Origin: Neobacillus niacini NBRC 15566 | Lineage (GTDB): Bacteria > Bacillota > Bacilli > Bacillales > Cytobacillaceae | DNA: 64,000 nt | Direction of reading: 5' to 3' | NCBI RefSeq assembly: GCF_001591505.1 | Contig: NZ_BCVA01000005.1 | Coordinates: 1 to 64,000 of the forward strand | Part shown: one piece after another, positions 55,171-62,742 of the stretch | Numbering within the stretch: the first letter of the stretch is position 1 | Layout: each line of letters begins with the position of its first letter | The notes under the pieces: model-generated | Told to the model about the DNA's origin: nothing | Databases searched by the model: none | Seen by the model: only the letters and a program-made list of their open reading frames with translations | Position numbers and translations under genes: made by a program

Positions 55171-56358
55171 TTGGGTAATGAAAAATTTCGTTTTGAAACG
55201 GAAGCTGTTCACTCTGGATATTGTTCCAATGAACACCAAGGAAGTTTAGTCCCTCCCTTGTATCAAACTTCCACATTTACCTTTTCAACTGCAGAACAAG
55301 GGGAAAGAAGATTCGCTGGTCAAGAAGAGGGATTTATATACTCTCGTTTGGGGAATCCAACCGTCAAAATTCTCGAAGATCGAATGGCAAAGCTGGAAAA
55401 GGGAGAAGCAGCTTTGGCCTTCTCATCAGGGATGGCAGCAGTTTCAGCTGTGTTAACTGCTTTAACGAAAGCAGGTGACCATATTCTGTGTTCACAGGGT
55501 GTATATGGTTGTACGTTTGGATTGCTGCAATTATTAAAAGAAAAATATAACATAAACCATGATTTCTCATTGATGGCTTCAAAAGAAATTCTAGAAGAAG
55601 AGATTCGCACAAATACTGCATGTATCTATATTGAAACCCCAATTAATCCCACCATGAAACTAGTTGACTTAGAATTAGTCGCACGTATTGCTAAACAACG
55701 CTGTATACCAGTTGTGGTCGACAACACCTTTTGCTCTCCATATTTACAAACGCCTATTAGTCTCGGCTGTGATATTGTTATTCATAGTGCAACAAAATAT
55801 ATTTGTGGTCATGGTGATGTAATTGCGGGAATCGTTGTAGGGAAAAGTGATTTTATCAAACAGGTTTCAAGAACCACACAAAAAGATATCGGCGGCACCA
55901 TCTCACCATTTGACGCTTGGCTTTTATTAAGAGGGTTAAAAACGCTGCCCGTTAGGATGGATCGGCATTGTGAAAATGCCAATATACTTGTTGAATTTTT
56001 ACGGAATCATCCAAAAGTAGAAAAGCTCTATTTTCCTGGCAATAGTGATTATATAGATGATAACAAGATCATGCATAAACAAATGAAAAAACCTGGCGGG
56101 GTGATTTCGTTTTCTGTAATAGGAACAAAAGAAACCGCTCAACTATTTATGAATCAGTTACAATTGGTAAAAATAGCAGTAAGTTTAGGAGATGCTGAAA
56201 CGTTGATACAGCACCCTGCAACCATGACACATGCAGTCGTTCCTGAGGATGAGCGAAGAAAAATGGGGATTAATGATACATTACTCCGCCTGTCTGTAGG
56301 TCTTGAAGCATGGCAGGATATACAAGAGGATATAGAACAAGCGCTTAAAAAAATATAA
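55171..56358 (+). CDS. Methionine gamma-lyase-like PLP enzyme
   Basis: This 395-aa Cys/Met metabolism PLP enzyme has the Schiff-base lysine in HSATKYICGHGDVIAG. It also has YGCTFGLL, whose Cys occupies the place of the catalytic Cys116 of methionine gamma-lyase, and QKDIGGTISPFDAWLLLRGLKTLPVRMDRH, with the Lys-Asp pair of that enzyme. Expected products from methionine are methanethiol, 2-oxobutyrate and ammonia. Cystathionine gamma-lyase or homocysteine activity cannot be excluded. It starts with TTG 55171 after AGGAGGAA. Confidence 0.82.
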   Translation: MGNEKFRFETEAVHSGYCSNEHQGSLVPPLYQTSTFTFSTAEQGERRFAGQEEGFIYSRLGNPTVKILEDRMAKLEKGEAALAFSSGMAAVSAVLTALTKAGDHILCSQGVYGCTFGLLQLLKEKYNINHDFSLMASKEILEEEIRTNTACIYIETPINPTMKLVDLELVARIAKQRCIPVVVDNTFCSPYLQTPISLGCDIVIHSATKYICGHGDVIAGIVVGKSDFIKQVSRTTQKDIGGTISPFDAWLLLRGLKTLPVRMDRHCENANILVEFLRNHPKVEKLYFPGNSDYIDDNKIMHKQMKKPGGVISFSVIGTKETAQLFMNQLQLVKIAVSLGDAETLIQHPATMTHAVVPEDERRKMGINDTLLRLSVGLEAWQDIQEDIEQALKKI

Positions 56359-56386
56359 AAAAACTCGCCGCGGCGAGTTTTTTTTA
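56357..56386. terminator. Bidirectional terminator
   Basis: Palindrome ACTCGCCG/CGGCGAGT (56363-56378) flanked by A and T runs, between convergent genes. Confidence 0.92.
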
Positions 56387-56866
56387 CAAATGTTTAACAA
56401 GAATGGCTGTAATTTCTTCTAACTGCTCTTGGTCCAGCTCATCAAAGCGATTTTTCTCTGGTGAGTCAATGTCTAAGACCCCAAGTAATTTTCCATCCTT
56501 GATAAGTGGTATAACGATTTCGGAATTGGAGGCAGCATCACAGGCAATGTGACCAGGAAATTGATGAACGTCTTCAACCCGAATGGTTTCCATTTTCTTT
56601 GCAGATGTTCCACACACTCCTCTTCCCAGCGGAATGCGGACACATGCAGGAAGTCCTTGAAAGGGCCCCAATACTAGCTCGTTATTCTCGTCCAGTAAAT
56701 AGAAGCCAACCCAATTTATACGATCAAGAAACTGATTTAACAATGCAGAAGTATTGCTAAGATTAGCGATTTGGTTTTTCTCGCCATGGAGAAGGGCATC
56801 TAATTGTTTCTTAACCAATTCATAATTTTCTTGGCGGCTTCCTTTATACATTTCGACATTAAACAT
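56384..56866 (-). CDS. ytsP: Free methionine-(R)-sulfoxide reductase, GAF type (YtsP)
   Basis: This 160-aa GAF-domain enzyme carries the three cysteines of fRMsr in LPACVRIPLGRGVCGTSA and FPGHIACDAASNSEIVIP, plus NWVGFYLLDE. It reduces free Met-R-sulfoxide with thioredoxin. It is cytosolic and placed next to a methionine-degrading enzyme, which hints at shared methionine metabolism. The ATG at 56866 is followed upstream by a divergent refZ. Confidence 0.9.
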   Translation of the reverse strand: MFNVEMYKGSRQENYELVKKQLDALLHGEKNQIANLSNTSALLNQFLDRINWVGFYLLDENNELVLGPFQGLPACVRIPLGRGVCGTSAKKMETIRVEDVHQFPGHIACDAASNSEIVIPLIKDGKLLGVLDIDSPEKNRFDELDQEQLEEITAILVKHL

Positions 56867-57020
56867 GTTTTTTCACCCATCCCTTAATGAATTTCTTATT
56901 TATTTTATCAAACTTACATGAAAAGTAGCATACTTTGTCGATAAATTCATGAAGGAATCCATCGTCAAAGCAAGAATTGTTATAGAAAGATATAAAACTC
57001 GTGTATACAGGAGGTGTACG

Positions 57021-57650
57021 ATGAAAAAGGATTCGAAAGAAGAAATAGTGAAAGCAGCGATATCGCTTTTTAATTCAAATGGATATGCTGGTACATCAAT
57101 ACGTGATATTGCAACCGCAGCAAAAGTGAACTCAGCAACCATCGCTTACCATTTTGAGAATAAGCTTGGATTATTAGAATATTGCTTTACTTACTTTTTT
57201 GAGCGATATCTCGGTATTATCGAAGAAAAGTTTTCCTTAATGGACACAGGCGTAAAGGAATGTTTAAAACGGATTACAGCTGACCTGCTCCACTATCAAT
57301 GTGAAAATATTGAACTTACAAGCTTCGTATACCGAGAAATGTCGATAGATTCTCAGGTAGTCAGGGAAATTATGTCTACCTACGCATTAAAGGAGAAGTA
57401 CTATTTTCAAAAGATGTTTGAAAAAGGGTTTGAGAGGAAAGAATTCCGTCCTCATTCTATTGCGTATTTAATTATCCAGTATAAAGGTTTACTTATGATG
57501 CCGTTTATTAATGCACATTATCTAAGAGAAGTACTTTATATTTTTCCAAATGAAAGGTTCTTTGAACAAAAGTATCTTAAGGAAATTAATCGATGGATTG
57601 AAAACACGCTGGCAGCTAAAATGATAGAAAAGAAAGAGGCCATCCTGTAA
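57021..57650 (+). CDS. refZ: TetR-family regulator RefZ (YttP)
   Basis: This 209-aa protein has an N-terminal TetR helix-turn-helix (AAISLFNSNGYAGTSIRDIATAAKVNSATIAYHFENKLGLLEYCF) and an all-helical C-terminal dimer domain. In B. subtilis RefZ binds palindromes near the origin and tunes Z-ring position during sporulation; the neighbouring ezrA is also an FtsZ regulator. ATG 57021 follows GGAGGTG; the ORF from 56949 has no RBS. Confidence 0.87.
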   Translation: MKKDSKEEIVKAAISLFNSNGYAGTSIRDIATAAKVNSATIAYHFENKLGLLEYCFTYFFERYLGIIEEKFSLMDTGVKECLKRITADLLHYQCENIELTSFVYREMSIDSQVVREIMSTYALKEKYYFQKMFEKGFERKEFRPHSIAYLIIQYKGLLMMPFINAHYLREVLYIFPNERFFEQKYLKEINRWIENTLAAKMIEKKEAIL

Positions 57651-57679
57651 CGGGATTATAAAATAAAAATATTTGGCAG

Positions 57680-57722
57680 GCACTAGCTCGGAAACCAAAT
57701 TTCCTTAAGCGAGTGCTTTTTA
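57680..57722 (+). terminator. Terminator after refZ
   Basis: GCACT/AGTGC outer stem and GGAAA/TTTCC inner stem, then TTTTTAA. Confidence 0.72.
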
Positions 57723-57931
57723 ATTTGGAGTTTAACCCTAAATCATCTTTTTACAAGGATTTTGTCAAAAAATAGTAAATTAAAAATTTCTTTTTCAAAA
57801 AAATTGAAAATACTAGTCAAAAAATGTCGTTTACATGGTATCATAGAGGCATTGAACTTTACCGAATTTGTTGGTTTTTAATAGATTAGTTAGAAGATTT
57901 AAATGAAGTGTTTGAAACAGGGGGCTTGAAC

Positions 57932-59620
57932 GTGACATATTTTATTGGATTTATTATCCTGCTACTAGCCTTATTTGTATTGGGGTATTTTATAAAGAAA
58001 AAGTATTTTAAAGAAATGGATCGGTTAGAAGCATGGAAGATCGATTTGTTTAACCGGCCGATTTTGGATGAAATGTCAAAGGTAAAACAATTAAATATGA
58101 CTGGACAAACCGAGGAGTTATTTGAGGGCTGGCGTAACCAATGGGACGATATCGTAACGGTTAAATTGCCAGATCTTGAAGAAATGTTATTTGACGCTGA
58201 AGAATTTATTGATAAATATCGCTTTAAAAAAGCGAAAACCACTCAACAGGAGATCGAAGATAAGCTGCAGTCAACTGAAGCTGAGATTAATAAAATTGTT
58301 GAAGAGCTTCATGAACTTGTTGGAAGTGAAGAAAAGAACAGGACTGAAATCGAGCAGTTAAAGGAATTGTATCGGGAAACGAAAAAGACACTGCTTGCTC
58401 ATCGACATAGCTTCGGAAAGTCAGAAAAATACTTAGAAGCTCAACTTGAGGACGTTACGAAAAAGTTTCATGAATTTGACGAGAAGACTGAACAGGGGAA
58501 TTATCTTGAAGCGCGCGAGCTTGTGTTAGGAATTCATGATCAATTAATTAAGGTTAAGAATAATATGGCTGATATTCCACAGCTGTTAATCGAATGTCAA
58601 TCTCTAATCCCAGCTCAATTGTCTGATATTCTCGATGGATATCGAGAAATGACTGAAAAGGGTTATTACCTCAGCCATATTCAAGTAGAAAATGAAATTG
58701 AAGGTTTGCAAGAAAAATTGGTTGAGTATTTAGGACTGATCGAAGAGACGAAAATAGAGGAAGCACTTGAAGGTATTGGTGAAGTTAAAGAGCGAATTGA
58801 TATTCTGTTTGACTTATTGGAAAAAGAAGTGAATGCTAAGCACTTTATCCTTCAAAATGAAAAAGGGATGAGTGGACTCTTATCTTCAGTTCTTGAGGAA
58901 CATGATCATCTTTCCAATGAAGTAAAGCATGTTCAAGAAAGCTACCATTTAACAGAAAGTGACTTTGAAATCCAGAGACATCTGGAAAAACAGCTGGCGA
59001 CCGTTACCAAACACTATGACATCTTGATGGAAAAAATTAATATCAATGAAACAGCATTAACCATTCTTTGTGAAGAGCTTAAAGAAATAAAAACGCATAT
59101 AGAAATGATTCAGGAAGAGCAAGAAAATTTCGGTCTCAAGTTGCAAGCTCTAAGAAAAGATGAGTTTGAAGCGCGTGAAACATTAAGGGAATTAACAAAA
59201 AAAGTTGGCGAAACGATTCGTTTAGTATCAAAAAGTAATATTCCGGGTTTACCAGAAGACTATAAATATTTAGTAGAAGATACAAATGAGAGCATACAAA
59301 ACGTAAAGCTTCAGCTTCAGGAAAAGCCCCTTAACGTATCAGCGCTAACTCAATATTTGGAGATTGCAGTATTGACAGTGGAAAAACTATCAAATACAAC
59401 AGTCGAACTCATTGAAAATGTTTTGCTTGCTGAAAAGGCGATTCAATATGGAAACAGATACAGAAGTCAGTTCCCTTCAGTTGCCAAGGGACTTAGTGAT
59501 GCAGAAAATGCATTTAGACATTATGAGTACCAAGAAGCTTTAGAACAGGCTGCTGCTTCACTTGAATCCATTGACCCAGGAGCTTTGAAGAAAATCAAGG
59601 CAACAGTCGTAAAGCAATAA
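57932..59620 (+). CDS. ezrA: Septation ring regulator EzrA
   Basis: This 562-aa protein has one N-terminal membrane helix (about residues 2-22, short outward N-terminus), the EzrA signature EAWKIDLFNRPILDEMSKVKQLNMTGQTEELFEGWR, and cytosolic spectrin-like coiled-coil bundles to the end. It restrains FtsZ assembly and links division to wall synthesis. GTG 57932 is preceded by GGGGG; the GTG at 57908 would add eight residues and lacks an RBS. Confidence 0.95.
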   Translation: MTYFIGFIILLLALFVLGYFIKKKYFKEMDRLEAWKIDLFNRPILDEMSKVKQLNMTGQTEELFEGWRNQWDDIVTVKLPDLEEMLFDAEEFIDKYRFKKAKTTQQEIEDKLQSTEAEINKIVEELHELVGSEEKNRTEIEQLKELYRETKKTLLAHRHSFGKSEKYLEAQLEDVTKKFHEFDEKTEQGNYLEARELVLGIHDQLIKVKNNMADIPQLLIECQSLIPAQLSDILDGYREMTEKGYYLSHIQVENEIEGLQEKLVEYLGLIEETKIEEALEGIGEVKERIDILFDLLEKEVNAKHFILQNEKGMSGLLSSVLEEHDHLSNEVKHVQESYHLTESDFEIQRHLEKQLATVTKHYDILMEKININETALTILCEELKEIKTHIEMIQEEQENFGLKLQALRKDEFEARETLRELTKKVGETIRLVSKSNIPGLPEDYKYLVEDTNESIQNVKLQLQEKPLNVSALTQYLEIAVLTVEKLSNTTVELIENVLLAEKAIQYGNRYRSQFPSVAKGLSDAENAFRHYEYQEALEQAAASLESIDPGALKKIKATVVKQ

Positions 59621-59632
59621 GTTATCGCGTTA

Positions 59633-59671
59633 AACCGATTTTGCTAAAAAGTGGCAAATCGGTTTTTCTTT
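59633..59671 (+). terminator. Terminator after ezrA
   Basis: AACCGATTT/AAATCGGTT stem with a 14-nt loop, then TTTCTTTTTCT. Confidence 0.88.
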
Positions 59672-59748
59672 TTCTCGCTCACAAAGTTTTTTCAATTGAT
59701 TAAGTTTGTGGTAAGATTTAGTCCTGCAAAGGTAGGTGTGTTAGTAAG

Positions 59749-60903
59749 ATGATTTATTTTGATAATAGTGCAACGACAAGACCATATAACGAGGTTTTAA
59801 ACTCATTTGTAAAGGTCTCAAGTGAATATTTTGGCAATCCCTCATCCCTTCATGGGCTAGGGCTGCAAGCTGAAAAACTTCTCACACAGGCTCGTACGCA
59901 AATAGCCAGCCTCTTAACTGTAAAACCAACAGAGATTTATTTTACTTCTGGTGGGACTGAGAGTAATAACCTGGCCATTAAAGGGGCAGCGCTGACTCAT
60001 AAGAACAAAGGAAAACACTTAATTTTATCTAGTGTCGAGCATCCTTCTGTCCGCGAAGCAATGGAACAGTTAAAAAAGTTAGGATTTGACATTACCTATT
60101 TGCCGGCTGATCGAAATGGAAGAATCATGGCAGATGATGTCAAAGCTTCTATAAAAAAAGATACAATACTGGTTTCAGTTATGCAGGTAAATAATGAGGT
60201 GGGAACCATACAGCCAATAGCAGAAATTGGCAAGCTTTTGAAGCAATATCCAACCATCCTCTTCCATGTTGATGCGGTACAGGCAGTTGGAAAGGTACCA
60301 CTAAATATAATGGAAAATGGTATCCATTTATGTTCTTTTTCGGCACATAAGTTTCATGGATTAAAAGGGACTGGAGCACTCTTTATAAGAGAAGGTGTTC
60401 GATTAGACGCTTTGCTTTCGGGTGGAAACCAAGAATGGAAAGTTAGAAGTGGGACTGAAAATGTTGCAGGAGCTGTCGCCATGGCAAAGGCTCTAAGAAT
60501 GACGTTAGTAAATAGTGAGCTGGGAATAGAAAGAATGAAAAAGGTTAAAACCCTTTTAAGAGCGGGGTTAAGCAAAATAGATGACCTTACCATTAATACC
60601 CCATTGGAAAATTCTGCTCCTCATATTCTCAATTTTTCTATAAAAGGTGTTAAAGCAGAAGTTTTGATCCACACGCTAGAGCATAAAGGTATCTATCTTT
60701 CGACAACAAGTGCCTGTTCTTCTAAGAAACAGTTACCAAGTCAGACGCTATTAGCCATGGGTGTTCCAGATGATTTGGCTGACAGTGCATTTAGAATAAG
60801 CCTATCATATGATAATACGGAAGAAGAGGCTGAAAAAGTAATTGTGGCAATCGAAGAGGCGGCTAAACAACTAAGAAAGGTTATGAAAACATATGATTTA
60901 TGA
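59749..60903 (+). CDS. nifZ: Cysteine desulfurase NifZ (YtbJ)
   Basis: This 384-aa NifS/IscS-like PLP enzyme has the Schiff-base lysine in FSAHKFHGLKGTGALF and the persulfide Cys in STTSACSSKKQLPS. SGGTESNNLAIKG binds PLP phosphate. It passes sulfur to ThiI for 4-thiouridine in tRNA, as established for the B. subtilis nifZ-thiI pair. Its 3' end overlaps thiI by 11 nt. The RBS before ATG 59749 is weak (GTAGGTGTG). Confidence 0.93.
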   Translation: MIYFDNSATTRPYNEVLNSFVKVSSEYFGNPSSLHGLGLQAEKLLTQARTQIASLLTVKPTEIYFTSGGTESNNLAIKGAALTHKNKGKHLILSSVEHPSVREAMEQLKKLGFDITYLPADRNGRIMADDVKASIKKDTILVSVMQVNNEVGTIQPIAEIGKLLKQYPTILFHVDAVQAVGKVPLNIMENGIHLCSFSAHKFHGLKGTGALFIREGVRLDALLSGGNQEWKVRSGTENVAGAVAMAKALRMTLVNSELGIERMKKVKTLLRAGLSKIDDLTINTPLENSAPHILNFSIKGVKAEVLIHTLEHKGIYLSTTSACSSKKQLPSQTLLAMGVPDDLADSAFRISLSYDNTEEEAEKVIVAIEEAAKQLRKVMKTYDL

Positions 60904-62101
60904 TCGAATACTAATTCGCTATGGTGAAATCTCTACCAAAGGCAGAAATCGAAAGAAATTTGTAGACAAGTTAAGAAAGAGTGTTAGTGCTGCGTTGGCA
61001 CCCTATCCAAATATAAAAATACGGGCAGAACGTGACAGGATGTATGTGCTTGTTAATGGGGAAAATGTTGACGATATCATCAACTCATTGAAAAATATAT
61101 TTGGTATCCAATCTCTTAGTCCAGCAATAAGAGTGGAAAGAGATATTGAACAAATGAAAGAAGCAGCTCTGTCTTTGGTGACGAGCCTATATAAAGAGGG
61201 ACAAACTTTTAAAATTACCCCTAAACGTTCTGATAAATCTTTTGAATTAGATACAGCTGGTATTAATCATACCTTCGGAGGCTATATTCTCCAAAACCTC
61301 CCAGGCATCAAGGTGGATGTGAAAAATCCTGATATTAATTTGAAAATAGAAGTTCTGAGTGAGGCTATCTACATGTCTTGTGAGAACATCTTAGGGGCTG
61401 GGGGATTGCCAGTTGGCTCAAGTGGCAAGGCGATGTTAATGCTGTCTGGAGGTATTGATAGTCCAGTCGCTGGATATTTAACGATGAAGCGCGGAGTAGA
61501 AATAGAAGCTGTACATTTTTTCAGTCCGCCGTATACAAGTGATAGATCAAAGGAAAAAGTAATCGACTTAGCAAAAAAACTTGCTGAAATATTTGGTTCG
61601 ATGAAACTTCATATCGTTCCATTTACGGCTATTCAACAATCGATAAAAGAACAAATTCCAGAAAATTACTCAATGACAACCACAAGAAGATTCATGCTGA
61701 GGATTACCGATGAAATTAGAAAAAAACAGGAAGGTCTTGCGATTATTACTGGAGATAATCTTGGTCAGGTTGCCAGTCAAACTTTAGAAAGTATGTATGC
61801 GATAAATGATGTGACAAATACCCCAATACTGAGACCTTTGCTCACCATGGATAAAAATGATATTATAAAAATCGCCAAAGACATTGATACCTACGACATT
61901 TCGATTAGACCTTTTGAAGACTGCTGTACGATATTTGTACCATCATCACCAAAAACTAAACCGAAAAAAGAAAAAGTCCAGCACTACGAAAGCTTCTTCG
62001 ACTACGAACCACTAATCCAAGAAGCAGTTGAAGGAACAGAAATGCTCACAATTAAGCCAGACAGAAAAGAACAACCGTCAGAATTTGAGGATTTATTCTA
62101 A
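60893..62101 (+). CDS. thiI: tRNA 4-thiouridine synthase ThiI
   Basis: This 402-aa enzyme has an N-terminal ferredoxin-like plus THUMP RNA-binding region (about 1-165) and an adenylating PP-loop domain with LMLSGGIDSPVAG near residue 180. There is no C-terminal rhodanese domain, as usual in Bacillus, where NifZ delivers sulfur directly. It makes s4U8 in tRNA. The ATG lies inside nifZ, so translation is coupled. Confidence 0.95.
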   Translation: MIYDRILIRYGEISTKGRNRKKFVDKLRKSVSAALAPYPNIKIRAERDRMYVLVNGENVDDIINSLKNIFGIQSLSPAIRVERDIEQMKEAALSLVTSLYKEGQTFKITPKRSDKSFELDTAGINHTFGGYILQNLPGIKVDVKNPDINLKIEVLSEAIYMSCENILGAGGLPVGSSGKAMLMLSGGIDSPVAGYLTMKRGVEIEAVHFFSPPYTSDRSKEKVIDLAKKLAEIFGSMKLHIVPFTAIQQSIKEQIPENYSMTTTRRFMLRITDEIRKKQEGLAIITGDNLGQVASQTLESMYAINDVTNTPILRPLLTMDKNDIIKIAKDIDTYDISIRPFEDCCTIFVPSSPKTKPKKEKVQHYESFFDYEPLIQEAVEGTEMLTIKPDRKEQPSEFEDLF

Positions 62102-62135
62102 CTCAACTGTGATAAGTTGAGTTAGATATTGTCAC

Positions 62136-62270
62136 AATGTTGATTGGAACGGAAGGCACGAAGACTCCTGCGGGAGAAGCGAGACAGGCGAGACCCCGCA
62201 GACACGCAGTGTCGAGGAGGCTCGGCGGTCGCCCGCGGAAAGCGAAGTGCCTGGAGTTCCAATCAACATT
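62136..62270. repeat. GC-rich dispersed element with 15-bp terminal inverted repeats
   Basis: Perfect terminal repeats AATGTTGATTGGAAC (62136-62150)/GTTCCAATCAACATT (62256-62270) enclose a GC-rich core with GACTCCTGCGGGAG and GCGGAAAGCGAAGTGCC. It encodes no plausible protein. It looks like a non-autonomous mobile or structured repeat of the kind scattered in Bacillus genomes. It sits between thiI and sspA. Confidence 0.8.
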
Positions 62271-62336
62271 CTTATGAACAGTAGCTGTAAATAAGAAATT
62301 TGTGAAATATTTGTGAACAATTACCAATTCAAAAAA

Positions 62337-62367
62337 AGAATACAGCCATGTGATTCTACACATTCTA
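62337..62367 (+). promoter_or_regulatory. Sigma-G-like promoter of the SASP gene
   Basis: AGAATA (62337-62342), 18-bp spacer, CATTCTA (62361-62367) fits the forespore sigma-G form GAATA-N18-CATNNTA. Confidence 0.75.
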
Positions 62368-62390
62368 TACTCACAAGGAGGTGATATCAC

Positions 62391-62597
62391 ATGGCTAATA
62401 ACAACAACTCAAATCAATTACTTGTACCTGGTGTAGAGCAAGCTCTTTCTCAAATGAAATACGAAATTGCTTCTGAATTTGGTGTACAACTTGGTGGGGA
62501 TACTACTTCACGCGCTAACGGTTCTGTTGGTGGTGAAATCACTAAGCGTTTAGTTGCAATGGCTGAGTCTCAATTAGGCGGCGGATTTTCACGATAA
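62391..62597 (+). CDS. sspA: Alpha/beta-type small acid-soluble spore protein
   Basis: This 68-aa protein has both conserved SASP regions: [25 protein letters not shown], with the GPR protease site in YEIASEFG, and [21 protein letters not shown]. It coats and protects DNA in the spore and is an amino acid store at germination. RBS AAGGAGGTGATAT is near perfect. The position matches B. subtilis sspA next to thiI. Confidence 0.95.
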   Translation: MANNNNSNQLLVPGVEQALSQMKYEIASEFGVQLGGDTTSRANGSVGGEITKRLVAMAESQLGGGFSR

Positions 62598-62617
62598 CAA
62601 ATGAATAAGATGGCTAC

Positions 62618-62648
62618 AGAGAGTGGGATTTTTCCCACTCTCTTTTAT
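62618..62648 (+). terminator. Terminator after the SASP gene
   Basis: AGAGAGTGGGA/TCCCACTCTCT stem, 4-nt loop, TTTTATT. Confidence 0.93.
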
Positions 62649-62742
62649 TGCGTGTTTTTTTAGGATAATAATTTTAAATTTTTAAATAATTTTGTATAAT
62701 AGGTTTGTGATGATGTATATATCTGGAATGAGGGGGAGAATC

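Noticed and set aside
62100..62123. Terminator of thiI
   Set aside because: AACTCAAC/GTTGAGTT pairs well but is not followed by T residues; too weak to list.
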